DNA of 64,000 nt from Paenibacillus tritici. GTDB lineage: Bacteria; Bacillota; Bacilli; Paenibacillales; Paenibacillaceae. Location of the stretch: the NCBI RefSeq assembly GCF_013204885.1, contig NZ_JABMKX010000001.1:643016-707015 (forward strand). The letters run 5' to 3'. The notes under the pieces are model-generated. The model was not told the origin of the DNA, made no database searches, and saw nothing but the letters and a program-made list of their open reading frames with translations. Both the position numbers and the translations under genes were made by a program. Below are positions 17,973-27,158 of the stretch, one piece after another. The number at the start of each line of letters is the position of its first letter. Positions within the stretch are counted from its first letter, which is position 1.

Positions 17973-19064
17973 ATGGCTGCGAGAATTTTAAGATATTTTG
18001 CAGACGGCAATACGGCTCTTGGCTTCTACAGTTTGTTCGAATCGAATCTTCAAGGGCTCCGGCGGATCTTCATCTTGAAAGGCGGTCCCGGTACCGGAAA
18101 ATCCTCCCTGATGAATGCAATCGGCACGGAATGGGCGGAGCGGGGTTACGATATTGAGCTGATCCATTGTTCATCCGATAAGGATTCCATTGACGGGGTT
18201 ATTATTCCGGCGCTTGGCGTGGGCATTGTTGACGGGACTGCGCCCCATGTGATCGAGCCTAAGGCTCCCGGAGCGGCCCGGGAATACGTGAACCTGGGAG
18301 AAGTGTGGGACTCGGCAGCGCTGATCAGCCAAAGGGAGATCATTGAGGAGCTTAACCGGAAGGCTGCTGATGCCTATGCGGCAGCGTACAGCAGGTTTGC
18401 GGAGGCCCTGAACATTCATGACGAATGGGAAAAGATTTACTTCGAGCATATGGACTTCGGCCGGGCGGATCAATTAACGGCCCTGATGCTGGAACAGCTG
18501 TTTGGCGAAGCGAATCTACAGAGAAGTGCTGACGTCAAGCACCGGTTTCTGGGCGCAGCAACGCCGGCAGGATCGGTCGACTTTGTACCTAATTTGACCG
18601 AAGGGCTGTGGAGACGCTTCTTCCTCAAAGGCCGGGCCGGAACAGGCAAATCAACCATACTCCGCACAATCGCCTCCGAGGCGGAGAAGAGGGGCTTTGA
18701 TACGGAAATCTATCATTGCGGATTCGATCCCCACAGTCTGGATATGGTCATTGTGCGTGAGCTTGATTTTGCGATCTTTGACAGCACCAGCCCGCATGAA
18801 TATTACCCGGAGCGGGAGGGAGACGTAATCGTCGATACGTATGAAGCTGTTGTAGCACCGGGAACGGATGAGCGACTCGCCGGGCCGCTAGAGGAAGTAA
18901 GCACACAATATAAGGCCACAATGAAAACGGCGATAGCCGCATTGGCAGAGGCCAAGGTGCACCGGGACGAATTAAAGAAAATTTATATCGCAGCAATTGA
19001 TTTTAGCGTGGTGGATGCGGCCAGGAATCGGATTTCTGCTGAACTGGCAAGTATGCAGGCGTAG
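17973..19064 (+). CDS. Tandem P-loop ATPase of unknown function (PRK06851-like)
   Basis: A 363-aa protein (start 17973 chosen for AAAGGAAG upstream) built from two similar halves, each with a Walker A motif: FILKGGPGTGKSSLMNAI near residue 35 and FFLKGRAGTGKSTILRTI near residue 218. Each half follows the P-loop with a pattern GxDIELIHCSSDxxSIDGVI or GFDTEIYHCGFDPHSLDMVI, then a statement of the type xFDSTSPHxxxP. It therefore looks like an internal duplication of a nucleotide-binding domain. Function is not known to me. The gene is monocistronic: a strong terminator follows. Confidence 0.8.
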   Translation: MAARILRYFADGNTALGFYSLFESNLQGLRRIFILKGGPGTGKSSLMNAIGTEWAERGYDIELIHCSSDKDSIDGVIIPALGVGIVDGTAPHVIEPKAPGAAREYVNLGEVWDSAALISQREIIEELNRKAADAYAAAYSRFAEALNIHDEWEKIYFEHMDFGRADQLTALMLEQLFGEANLQRSADVKHRFLGAATPAGSVDFVPNLTEGLWRRFFLKGRAGTGKSTILRTIASEAEKRGFDTEIYHCGFDPHSLDMVIVRELDFAIFDSTSPHEYYPEREGDVIVDTYEAVVAPGTDERLAGPLEEVSTQYKATMKTAIAALAEAKVHRDELKKIYIAAIDFSVVDAARNRISAELASMQA

Positions 19065-19092
19065 CGGTTACTATCATCTGTACCAGCCTTGG

Positions 19093-19138
19093 GGCTTACT
19101 CTGCGGAGGTATTTTCCATCCGTAGAGTAAGCCTTTTT
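19093..19138 (+). terminator. Rho-independent terminator
   Basis: Stem 19093-19106 with 19120-19133 (14 bp, one mismatch or wobble), loop of 13 nt, then TTTTT. It ends the tandem P-loop ATPase transcript. Confidence 0.85.
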
Positions 19139-19378
19139 CGGCCTGAAAAGCGAGCGTCTCCTCCTGCTCCGAATACCAAGCGAGAGGAGAGAGTGTGCTA
19201 GCCTGGATGGCGGCTGCAGGTATTTAGTTCAGGTACGAGAACAATGGATTGTTTACGCGACATAGGTCTGATACGATAGATAGACTTGAGAATAATTGAC
19301 CGGGCAGGGTCTGGGTTTGCAGGAAGGGGGATATCATGCAGATATGGTATTGCTTGGATATAATGCGGTTACACGCTA

Positions 19379-19588
19379 TATAAAAGCTCTCAGAGAATAA
19401 TGAAAAGCGAGAAGGAGCGGAGGGGAAATTTGGAACTGTAGGAGCGGTAGCGACCGCCTTTGTCACCGGATTTCTACTGCCAACAGCGGTTTAAATCAAG
19501 AAATCTGGGGACAACAGCGGCCGGAAGTCCAAATGTTCACCGCAGTGACGATTACGCTTTCCAGTTCTTTTCTCTTGAGCTTTTTATA
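19379..19588 (+). repeat. Structured intergenic repeat family A, copy 1
   Basis: About 210 bp of nested inverted repeats. Outer arms are TATAAAAGCTC...GAGCTTTTTATA-like. Inside, ATTTGGAACT (from 19427) pairs with AGTCCAAAT (ending 19533), enclosing the hairpin GCGGT-AGCG-ACCGC and a long hairpin GTCACCGGATTTC/GAAATCTGGGGAC. A small hairpin TCAC-CGCA-GTGA follows. Related copies are at 26258-26469, 43098-43250 and 58313-58518. The core is nearly identical between copies while the outer arms differ in sequence but keep pairing. The rest of the 550-bp gap (19139-19378) shows no gene. Confidence 0.85.
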
Positions 19589-19613
19589 ATCACACACAAA
19601 TGGGGACAGCAGC

Positions 19614-20522
19614 ATGATGAGGATATTCAGACATAAGGCTTATTTTATCGGATTACATGTATTGACTATTATTTGCCTGTTCTCCACGCTGTATGCCTAT
19701 TCTCCGGTAATCCGGGTGAAGGTGAAGCAGATTATTACTCCGGCGGACAAAGTATATACGATTGCCCATCGTGGCGCGTCCGGGTATGCCCCCGAGAACA
19801 CTATACCTGCCTTCGAGCTGGCGCGTGAGATGAAGTCCGACTCGATTGAGCTGGACATCCAGTTGACCCGGGATCTGGTTCCTGTCGTGATTCATGATGA
19901 GAGGGTCAACCGGACCACGAACGGTACAGGTTATGTGAAGAATATGACCTTGGAGCAGATTAAACAGCTTGACGCAGGGTCATGGTTCAATAAGGCGTAC
20001 CCGATGTTTGCGAGAGATCTCTACGCAGGTATTATCGTTCCCACGCTTGAAGAGGTCTTCGACACCTTCGGCAGCAACATGAACTATGTGATCGAAATCA
20101 AGGAGCCGCTTCCGAAGAATATCGAAGTGATATTGAATGATTCTATTACAAAATACAAACTGGAATCTGTAGTATCCATCCATTCCTTCAGCGCATCCAG
20201 TCTACAGAGGTTTCATTCCATCAACCCGGACATTCCGCTCTACCAGCTTGTATGGAATGATTATACGGCCACGAGGGTTACCCAAGCCTATCTGACCAAG
20301 GTGAAGACTTACGCTGTCGGGATCAGTCCGAATTTCCAGGGGATCAGCGCAGCTTATGTGGCACAGGTGAAGCGAGCGGGACTGAAGCTGATGCCTTACA
20401 CGGTGAATTACCAGCTCAACATGGATAAAGCCTATTCCTGGGGAGTGGATGGGGTGTATACCAACTTCCCTGACCGTTTTCTTGAAGTCATTGCCACGAA
20501 CAGGGCCAACGCCAAGTGGTGA
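19614..20522 (+). CDS. Glycerophosphodiester phosphodiesterase, membrane-anchored
   Basis: A 302-aa protein with one N-terminal membrane segment (residues about 11-29, LHVLTIICLFSTLYAY) and an extracytoplasmic GDPD domain. HRGASGYAPENTIPAFELA contains the catalytic histidine, ELDIQLTRDLVPVVIHDERVNRTTNG holds the metal ligands and second histidine, and EIKEPL carries a further metal-binding glutamate. It hydrolyses glycerophosphodiesters, or possibly teichoic acid glycerophosphate, to sn-glycerol-3-phosphate and an alcohol, using a divalent metal. ATG 19614 or 19617 can serve as start. Confidence 0.9.
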   Translation: MMRIFRHKAYFIGLHVLTIICLFSTLYAYSPVIRVKVKQIITPADKVYTIAHRGASGYAPENTIPAFELAREMKSDSIELDIQLTRDLVPVVIHDERVNRTTNGTGYVKNMTLEQIKQLDAGSWFNKAYPMFARDLYAGIIVPTLEEVFDTFGSNMNYVIEIKEPLPKNIEVILNDSITKYKLESVVSIHSFSASSLQRFHSINPDIPLYQLVWNDYTATRVTQAYLTKVKTYAVGISPNFQGISAAYVAQVKRAGLKLMPYTVNYQLNMDKAYSWGVDGVYTNFPDRFLEVIATNRANAKW

Positions 20523-20562
20523 CGCCAGCGGGACGCTGTGACTATACGCCTGTAACTATACA

Positions 20563-20610
20563 AGGGTTCAGTTCTTGTCCAGTATCCCGGATCAGAACTG
20601 AACCCTCTAT
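20563..20610. terminator. Terminator between convergent genes
   Basis: A 13-bp perfect stem (20563-20575 with 20594-20606) with an 18-nt loop. It lies between the GDPD gene and the convergent serine hydrolase; the T tract is short, so efficiency is uncertain. Confidence 0.65.
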
Positions 20611-20639
20611 TGGTGTACTCTACAAGTTATTTCCGCCGC

Positions 20640-21815
20640 TTATAAGCTGCTGAACACGATATTGCGCAGCTTGCGGATAATGGGCAGGGTTCCGGCGTCC
20701 TTCTTCTGAATCATGAACAGGATGGTCAGACCGTCTTGCGGACTATTGGCAAAATAAGCCCCCAGCCAGCCGTCCCAGCCGTATTCACCAGCGCCGCCGA
20801 GTCCTCCGGCCTGGCCGGGATCAGTCATGATCCGCATCTGGTTGCCATAGCTGTAGCCCTGGAGGGAATGCCACGGATCGAACCCTTTCTGCTGCCAGGC
20901 GGTTAGATGCGCCGAGGTCATATATTGGACGGTTCTGGGCCGGAGCAGCTGAATGCCGTTATGACTGCCCTGATTCATCAGCATCGTCGTAAATTTGGCG
21001 GCATCCTCAATGGTGGAGACCAGACCGGCTCCGCCTGATTCGTAGGCGGGTTCTTTATCCATGTGATGACAGATGCCCAGATGATTCTCTGTATACCGCT
21101 TCAAGCCGCCTGCGCCGTCATCCTGGTAGACTCGGGCCAAGCGGTTTCTTTTGTCCTCCGGCAGCCAGAAGCCGGTATCATTCATTTGCAGCGGACCGAA
21201 GATTTCCTGTTGCAGGAATTCCCCGTACCGCATACCGCTAACCGCTTCCACCACCGCACCAAGGACATCTGCGGAAGTGCCGTATTGCCAGGAGGTTCCC
21301 GGCTCGAATGAGAGCGGGCCTTCGCCCAGACGGTTCGCGAATTCCAGAGTACTCATCGGATGACCGCCGTGCAGACGGCCGTCCAGCTCCCGGAACAACG
21401 CCTCTGTATGCTGCCCCGCCTTGTCTGTTCCTCCGTAGACCAGCCCCGAGGTCATGTTCAGCAGATCCAACAGGGCAATCTCCCGTCCCGCTGGAACGAG
21501 TTCTCCATCTTTCTCCACCCTCTGATGCTTGAATCCCGGAATATACCGGCAGACCGGATCGAACAGATCAATCTCTCCGCGCTCCAGCAGCAGCATTACG
21601 GCCGTGGCTGTAACCGGTTTCGTCATAGAATACAACCGGACAATCGAATCTCTGGACATTGGACGTCCCTCTTCGATGTCAGCATAGCCATCCTCTTGAT
21701 ACAAGATTTCTTTCCCGTTCTTGATCACCATGAAATTTGCACCGGCAATTTCCTTATTGCTGATACTGGCGCTCAGTGTTTCTTCTAATAGCTTCATTGT
21801 GTTTGAATCCAGCAT
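20640..21815 (-). CDS. Serine hydrolase, beta-lactamase class C/esterase family
   Basis: A 391-aa member of the beta-lactamase-like (PF00144) family. The SxxK motif is SMTK in RLYSMTKPVTATA, and a Y-x-(N/S) type motif is seen in WQYGTSADVLGAVVE. There is no signal peptide, so it is probably a cytoplasmic esterase or D-aminopeptidase-like enzyme and not a true beta-lactamase. Strong ribosome binding site AAAAGGAG. It lies 23 bp downstream of the WYL regulator on the same strand, so the two form one operon and the regulator may respond to a related compound. Confidence 0.85.
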   Translation of the reverse strand: MLDSNTMKLLEETLSASISNKEIAGANFMVIKNGKEILYQEDGYADIEEGRPMSRDSIVRLYSMTKPVTATAVMLLLERGEIDLFDPVCRYIPGFKHQRVEKDGELVPAGREIALLDLLNMTSGLVYGGTDKAGQHTEALFRELDGRLHGGHPMSTLEFANRLGEGPLSFEPGTSWQYGTSADVLGAVVEAVSGMRYGEFLQQEIFGPLQMNDTGFWLPEDKRNRLARVYQDDGAGGLKRYTENHLGICHHMDKEPAYESGGAGLVSTIEDAAKFTTMLMNQGSHNGIQLLRPRTVQYMTSAHLTAWQQKGFDPWHSLQGYSYGNQMRIMTDPGQAGGLGGAGEYGWDGWLGAYFANSPQDGLTILFMIQKKDAGTLPIIRKLRNIVFSSL

Positions 21816-21838
21816 GTTCTTAGCGTCTCCTTTTGCAT

Positions 21839-22861
21839 TTAACTATTGAGAATATTAAACTCTTTTAGACAGGTTGTATAGAGTCCGCAGGAAACAATGT
21901 CAGGTTGTAAACACCGCAACCGCTCTTGCAGCCCTTGCCGCATTTCTGCGGGCATGTCTCTGACCTTGACGTCCCCGCCCAGGAACAGCAGCCAATTCAT
22001 CATGCCGCTCACTTCATCCGGCTTCGCCGGATCGACAAAGGTCTCCAGCAGGGCCGAGGTCTGATAAGGATTGGTATAGGAAATGGCCGTTTTGAAGGGA
22101 TGGTATTTCTTGAACTGGGCGATGGCTTGCGGGCCAAGCTCAAGGACCAGATTGATTGCTTTTGCCTGCTTGCTCAGCTTGTCCATAATCTTTTTGGGGC
22201 TTAATCTCTTTTTGACCGGATAGGGGATAACAGCTGTAAGCTGATCGACAGGATACACCTGCTTCGTTTCTTCATTCAGGTCAAAGCCTTCAATGAGCCA
22301 GACACTTTTCTCACGGTACAGGTGCAGCAAATAGATAGGACAGGTCCGCAGTTCACGGTCTTGTTCAACCGTAATGCACAAGTAGCGGTCCTGAAGCAGA
22401 AGCTGAATCAATTGTTCCAGCATGGGATGAGGGAGGTCAGAGAGATCGAGCAGGTCGGGATTATACGGATTCGTGCCCTCAAACAGCAGGATTTGATTCA
22501 ATAGAAACAGGTCCTCCTGCTGGTTCTCTGAGATCAGGCCGAGTAATTTCTCCCCTAAAGACTGCCGGCTCTTGAGATAAGGGAGCTGTGCATTCCGTGT
22601 AGCCATGAAGGCGATAAAAAGCGCTTTAAGCTCACTGTCAGTGAACCGCACAACGGGAAGGACGGAGTTGCGCATGACGAAATACCCGCCATCCCTGCCT
22701 ACCTCAGCGACCAGCGGCATGCCCAGAGCCTCGATTTCCCGGATATCCCGGATCGCTGTGGAACGTGAGATATGGAATTCCCGCATGATTTCAGACAAGG
22801 TAAAGTGGGCACGATTGTTAATGTACCGCATGATGATATTAATCCGTTCCACTTTTTTCAT
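21839..22861 (-). CDS. YafY/WYL-type transcriptional regulator (DeoR-like HTH plus WYL domain)
   Basis: A 340-aa regulator. The N-terminal helix-turn-helix FTLSEIMREFHISRSTAIRDIREIEALGMPL is the HTH_11/DeoR type; the middle and C-terminal parts carry a WYL-like ligand-sensing domain (EKSVWLIEGFDLNEETKQVYPVDQLTAVIP) and the WCX extension. Ligand unknown. It starts with GGAGCGCC upstream and is divergent from the GyrI-like gene with a 98-bp shared promoter region, so it probably controls both directions. Confidence 0.85.
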   Translation of the reverse strand: MKKVERINIIMRYINNRAHFTLSEIMREFHISRSTAIRDIREIEALGMPLVAEVGRDGGYFVMRNSVLPVVRFTDSELKALFIAFMATRNAQLPYLKSRQSLGEKLLGLISENQQEDLFLLNQILLFEGTNPYNPDLLDLSDLPHPMLEQLIQLLLQDRYLCITVEQDRELRTCPIYLLHLYREKSVWLIEGFDLNEETKQVYPVDQLTAVIPYPVKKRLSPKKIMDKLSKQAKAINLVLELGPQAIAQFKKYHPFKTAISYTNPYQTSALLETFVDPAKPDEVSGMMNWLLFLGGDVKVRDMPAEMRQGLQERLRCLQPDIVSCGLYTTCLKEFNILNS

Positions 22862-22959
22862 AGGCGCTCCTAAACAGGTTCATTTTTTGACATGGTTTAA
22901 GGTTATCATATTCATAGGAAGTACAGAAGACAAAACTTATACCAAGGAAGGTGCTAACT

Positions 22960-23445
22960 ATGGCAGCGTATACCATTGCAGAGAAAGACAGCTTTACCGT
23001 GATAGGTCTGGGAACTGAGCTTAAGAGCAGTTACACAGACTATGCCGGGATTCATAAGGAGAAATCGGATTTTTGGCAGGCGGTTACTGAAGATGGCAGA
23101 CTTAGCTATCTAAAAGGAATCGCGGCGAATGAGTATGTGTTTGTAGTGAATGAAGCGGTTAACGGCAAGATGATGCATTATGCCGGTGTTATGGCAGGAG
23201 CTGGAACACCGGCCCCGGAAGAAGCCAGAGTGATCCAATTCCCCAAGGGGGAATACCTGGTGGTTGCCGGAGAAGCGCAGACGTCTGAGGAATTAAGCGA
23301 TACCCTGACAGGTCTGGCCTTTGGACAGGCCTTGCCGGAAGCGGAAGCGTTCGCCTACGTCGGCGGGCCCAATGCGGCTGTGGAGATGGGGCAGCGGGAT
23401 GGCTTGGTTTATGGTGAGATGTGGATTCCTGTAGTCAAAAAATAA
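22960..23445 (+). CDS. GyrI-like/AraC effector-binding domain protein
   Basis: A 161-aa stand-alone effector-binding (SOUL/GyrI-like) domain. The pattern FTVIGLGTELKSSYTDYAGIHKEKSDFW at the start, and EARVIQFPKGEYLVVAGEAQTSEEL with a late glutamate-rich VYGEMWIPV ending, fits proteins that sequester small amphipathic molecules or act as ligand sensors. No DNA-binding domain. Start 22960 has AAGGAAGG upstream. Divergent from the WYL regulator and followed after 23 bp by an unknown gene, so the two are likely one transcript. Confidence 0.78.
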   Translation: MAAYTIAEKDSFTVIGLGTELKSSYTDYAGIHKEKSDFWQAVTEDGRLSYLKGIAANEYVFVVNEAVNGKMMHYAGVMAGAGTPAPEEARVIQFPKGEYLVVAGEAQTSEELSDTLTGLAFGQALPEAEAFAYVGGPNAAVEMGQRDGLVYGEMWIPVVKK

Positions 23446-23468
23446 TGTGAACCGTACGGAGGGACGAA

Positions 23469-23933
23469 ATGTCGTATGTGGTAAATTTCAAAGAGGTATC
23501 GGTAGTAGGGCTGGAAACATCACCTGTGGCTGAGGCCCTTGCCGGGCTGCGTGCGAATGAAGCACGTTACTTCATGAATAAATACAAGCATGAATTCACG
23601 GTGATCCCGGCTGCCGAAAGCCAGGAGACCCTGGATTATGTGAACGGGATTCTAAGCAAAGAGCGCAGCCTGGAATTCGCGGCCAGACCGCTGGAGACGT
23701 CGCGCTTTCAAGTGGAGAATATCCGATTCGCCTACGTCTTTTATGAGGATGGCCTGGCGGTTAACGTCATGTACACGGTGGATGACCCCAAGAAGCGGGC
23801 GGTCGGGTTCAAGCTCTCCGAGGGGATGGAGGTTCCCAAGGAGCTGGAGACAAAATTCAAGTTCGCCAGACAGAAGTCCAAGCTGGCCGGAACCATCCGG
23901 GGATCGTTTTTTGTAATCAAGGGAGAGTATTAA
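23469..23933 (+). CDS. Conserved hypothetical protein
   Basis: A 154-aa cytoplasmic protein without signal peptide or membrane segment; GGAGGGAC lies before the ATG, and codon use is like that of neighbours, so it is a real gene. I do not recognise a family. It is mixed alpha/beta with basic C-terminal patches (KFKFARQKSKLAG). It follows the GyrI-like gene by 23 bp and probably shares its regulation by the WYL protein. Confidence 0.65.
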   Translation: MSYVVNFKEVSVVGLETSPVAEALAGLRANEARYFMNKYKHEFTVIPAAESQETLDYVNGILSKERSLEFAARPLETSRFQVENIRFAYVFYEDGLAVNVMYTVDDPKKRAVGFKLSEGMEVPKELETKFKFARQKSKLAGTIRGSFFVIKGEY

Positions 23934-24061
23934 GTTCGCCGGAGGCTCGCGGGTTGCTGAGCGTGTATCACCTCCTGTGTACAGCAAAATGGGGCTGCCG
24001 GATGGCAAGCCCTATTTCGCTATGTGCATCATCAACCATGATTAAGGTTATCCGCTGCTTC

Positions 24062-25288
24062 CTAGATTTCCTCCGCTGTATAGGTCTTCTGGGTGCGGAG
24101 AACGGGGAAAAGCCAGTACATCCAGATCACAGAGATGATCAGGGTGCCCAGTCCGCCGATCACCGTAGCAGGCACGGCACCGACCAGCCCGGCCATCGTC
24201 CCCGACTCGAATTCACCAAGCTGGTTCGAGGTGCCGATGAACAGTGAATTGACCGCGTTCACACGGCCCTGCATCTCCGGCGGCGTGTTGACCTGGACGA
24301 GTGTCGAACGGATGACGACACTTACTACATCGGAGGCTCCGATCAGGAACAGCGCGAAGAGGGACAGCCAGAAGCTGTGGGAGAGGCCGAAGAGAATCGT
24401 CGCCAGCGCGAACACGATGAGCGAAGCGAACAGCGTCTTCCCGATAGCCCGTTCTACCGAATACCGGGTCAGGATCAGCGAGACGATGATGGCCCCAACT
24501 GCCGGTGCGGTACGGAGCAGACCGAGGCCAAGTGAGCCGGTCTTCAGAATATCTTCGGCAAATATCGGCAGCAGGGCAGTGGCGCCGCCCAGCAGCACAG
24601 CGAACAGGTCCAGCGAGATGGTGCCGAGAATAATCCGGCGGGCGAATACAAACCGCAAGCCGCTGAGGAAGGTGTCCATGCTGACCGCGTCCAGCTTCTT
24701 CACGAAATGGACCGTCTTCACGAAGAAGATCAGGACCGTGGATACCAGCAGAGCGACGAGGGATGCCGTGTAGGCGGCGGCAGTTCCCCAGATAACGAGG
24801 ACACCTCCGAGCGACGGGCCGATGATCATCGCCGTCTGCATTGCGGATGCGGACCAGGCTGCCGCCTTCGGCAACTGCTCACGGTCCACAATGTCCGGCA
24901 CAAGCGCCGCTGAGGCCGGGCTCTCGAAGGTGCGGCACGCGCCAAGAACGGCTGCTGCCGCCAGCAGATGAACCGAGCCGAGCCAGCCCTCTATACTGCC
25001 GATAACGAGCAGCAGAACGACGAGGCTCTCTATCAGCTGACAGAGAAAGACGATGGTGCGGCGGTCATAACGGTCCGCCGTCTGTCCGGCAGGCAGCGTC
25101 AACAGCAGCATAGGCAGGAATTGGGCCAGGCCGACCAGACCAAGCTGGAAGGCACTGTCCGTCAGGGCATACATCTGCCAGCCGATGGCAACGGACAGCA
25201 TCTGAAAGGCGCTGGTCGAGAAAATCCGCGCGATCCATAAGCGCAGGAACGAGCGGTTATGCAGCACGGATGATCCGGGTTCTGTCAT
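24062..25288 (-). CDS. MFS transporter, EntS-like exporter
   Basis: A 408-aa protein with about 12 hydrophobic segments and the MFS loop 2-3 signature region (GQTADRYDRRTIVFL). It resembles the MFS_3/DHA3 group (EntS, MefA), which export siderophores or drugs by proton antiport. Start has AGGATGAATTCCC upstream. It lies 14 bp downstream of a TrmB-like regulator in the same direction, so it is probably the gene that regulator controls. Substrate unknown. Confidence 0.88.
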   Translation of the reverse strand: MTEPGSSVLHNRSFLRLWIARIFSTSAFQMLSVAIGWQMYALTDSAFQLGLVGLAQFLPMLLLTLPAGQTADRYDRRTIVFLCQLIESLVVLLLVIGSIEGWLGSVHLLAAAAVLGACRTFESPASAALVPDIVDREQLPKAAAWSASAMQTAMIIGPSLGGVLVIWGTAAAYTASLVALLVSTVLIFFVKTVHFVKKLDAVSMDTFLSGLRFVFARRIILGTISLDLFAVLLGGATALLPIFAEDILKTGSLGLGLLRTAPAVGAIIVSLILTRYSVERAIGKTLFASLIVFALATILFGLSHSFWLSLFALFLIGASDVVSVVIRSTLVQVNTPPEMQGRVNAVNSLFIGTSNQLGEFESGTMAGLVGAVPATVIGGLGTLIISVIWMYWLFPVLRTQKTYTAEEI

Positions 25289-25302
25289 GGGAATTCATCC
25301 TT

Positions 25303-26109
25303 TCAGAGTTCAGGTTCTGTCTCCAGCTTCCTGGAGAGCATCTCCGGGTGTTCCCGGCGGATCAAAGCGTAGTTCTTACCGTAGCGGTCTTCCAGTTCTC
25401 CCGCGAAATCTTGCTCAATCCGCATCATAACAACATCGTGGTAATAGGAAGTCTGAAGAGCGTCCAGTACCGCCGGATGGTTGCTCTCCAGCGCCGAGGC
25501 TTGGGAATGCCGGTTGAAGCTTCCCAGAAGAGAGATCTCCTTATCCAGCAGGATCGAGAAATTCCGGGATTTAGGCGGGGTTCCAGGTGGTACGCTATGT
25601 ATAATGACGCGCTTCAGCTCTGTGGGCACCTCCCCGATCACCATCAGATGAACAGCGATGCCCCGGTGCTCGGCAGCAAGCAGGGCTTCCTCTACCCTGT
25701 GCAGATCCTCGGCCCACAGATCCACCAGAATCTCCTCTTGGGCATTGGCAGCAAGGCGGCGGATCGCCAGGTCCACTTGCGGGTCTCCCTTCCAGTTACT
25801 GAAGAAGGGCGGTGTCACCGGCAGAGTCGCCAGCTCATTCTCCAGCAGGCGGGCCGTTCGCTCGAAGTCAGCCTGAAGCAGCTTGACTACCTGTCCCACC
25901 GGAATGGCTGCGTACGTAACAGGCTCGCCTTCGCAGGTCCGGCAGACCCCTTTGTCTACCAGGCTGCGCAGCGCGCCGTATACGTTGGAACGCGAGACGG
26001 ACACTTGCTTCGCTACCTCGTAGCCAGAGGAGGGAGGCTGGCCGTGGAGTGCCAGATAGCAGCGGGCTTCCAGATCGGATAAGCCTAGCTTGCGTAATGC
26101 TTCAATCAT
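25303..26109 (-). CDS. TrmB-like transcriptional regulator
   Basis: A 268-aa regulator (start 26109, AAAGGAGCC upstream; an earlier in-frame ATG lacks such a site). The N-terminus MIEALRKLGLSDLEARCYLALHGQPPSSGYEVAKQVSVSRSNVYGALRSL is the TrmB winged helix, followed by a coiled-coil linker and a phospholipase-D-like sensor domain (about 110-268). TrmB proteins sense sugars or other small molecules. Cotranscribed with the MFS gene that follows. Confidence 0.85.
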   Translation of the reverse strand: MIEALRKLGLSDLEARCYLALHGQPPSSGYEVAKQVSVSRSNVYGALRSLVDKGVCRTCEGEPVTYAAIPVGQVVKLLQADFERTARLLENELATLPVTPPFFSNWKGDPQVDLAIRRLAANAQEEILVDLWAEDLHRVEEALLAAEHRGIAVHLMVIGEVPTELKRVIIHSVPPGTPPKSRNFSILLDKEISLLGSFNRHSQASALESNHPAVLDALQTSYYHDVVMMRIEQDFAGELEDRYGKNYALIRREHPEMLSRKLETEPEL

Positions 26110-26257
26110 GGATGGGGCTCCTTTACTGTAATTTATCCTTCGAATACCGTAGGAGTATTTTAAAATACTACTGCGATCACAAACAGCTGTCAAGCAGAAA
26201 TGTCTTGATTCCAAAACAGCGAATTCAGGTAATTACTCTGAAGAAGGTGTTTTAACT

Positions 26258-26469
26258 ATTTTAAGAAGCACTAAAGAAATAAACAAAAAGCAAAAGAAGC
26301 GGAGGGGAAATTTGGAACTGGAGGAGCGGTAGCGACCGCCTTTGTCAGCGGATTTCACCCGCGAAGAGCGGATTAAATCAAGAAATCTGCTGACAACAGC
26401 GGCCGGAAGTCCAAATGTTCACCGCAGTGACGATGAAGCTTCAAGTTTAAAACTTAAGTGCGTCTTATA
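26258..26469 (+). repeat. Structured intergenic repeat family A, copy 2
   Basis: About 212 bp with the same nested architecture as 19379-19588. Outer arms are TTTTAAGAAGCACTAAAG and CTTAAGTGCGTCTTATA (complementary with few mismatches), then GAAGC/GCTTC, then ATTTGGAACT/AGTCCAAAT. The long hairpin here is GTCAGCGGATTTC/GAAATCTGCTGAC: compared with copy 1 both arms changed (C to G on the left, G to C on the right), so pairing is preserved. It fills most of the gap before the lipoprotein gene. Confidence 0.85.
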
Positions 26470-26514
26470 GAGCAAATGAATTTCGACTATAACCCAATGA
26501 CAGGATGAGGCCTT

Positions 26515-27132
26515 ATGCGACAAGCGATTCTAACTACGATGCTAATCTCCAGTCTGCTACTGGCAGGCTGCGGGAATAATGAGTCTACTAATGGAGACGC
26601 AGCAACCCCTGTGGAGACCGGACAGGCCATAGCGGCCTCACCGGACACAACGCCGCAGGCTACACCGGAGACTACGCCGACAACGGAACCGACACAGGCT
26701 CCGACTGCGCAGATCCCTGCGTCAACAGCCGCACCGGAAGCTACCCCCAAGGCCACTCCGGAGGCGGAGGAGTCACAGCGGCAGGCGTATTTTGACAAGC
26801 TGGATAAGATTGAAGAGGGCCTAAGTGATCTGAAGGCACTGTCGGACAGCGGCATAACGGCAGATATGAAGGAGGCCGCCTCCAAGGAGCATGAGCGGTG
26901 GGACAAGGCGCTGAACGAAATTTATCAGGTGCTCAAGCAGCAGCTCTCCGAAACCGATATGGCCGCATTGAAAAAAGAACAGCTCAGCTGGATTAAGGAA
27001 CGGGATGAGACCGCCGCCAAGGCTGCGGCTCAATATAAAGGCGGCACTATGGAGGGATTGGAGTACGCGGCTACGCTGGCAGGCGTAACTAAGGACCGTT
27101 GTTACAAGCTGGTCGAGTTGTATATGAAATGA
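26515..27132 (+). CDS. Lipoprotein with LprI-like (DUF1311) domain
   Basis: A 205-aa secreted lipoprotein. The signal peptide ends in LLLAGCGNN (lipobox, Cys19), a Thr/Pro/Ala-rich linker spans residues about 25-85, and the C-terminal part (about 90-205) has the LprI pattern WDKALNEIYQVLKQQLSETDMAALKKEQLSWIKERDE. The domain is named for a mycobacterial lysozyme inhibitor; a similar wall-associated role is possible but unproven. Its stop codon overlaps an ATG (ATGA) of the next frame, which suggests cotranscription with the XRE-family regulator. Confidence 0.85.
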   Translation: MRQAILTTMLISSLLLAGCGNNESTNGDAATPVETGQAIAASPDTTPQATPETTPTTEPTQAPTAQIPASTAAPEATPKATPEAEESQRQAYFDKLDKIEEGLSDLKALSDSGITADMKEAASKEHERWDKALNEIYQVLKQQLSETDMAALKKEQLSWIKERDETAAKAAAQYKGGTMEGLEYAATLAGVTKDRCYKLVELYMK

Positions 27133-27158
27133 ACAATAATCCGGATGGTGATCATAAG

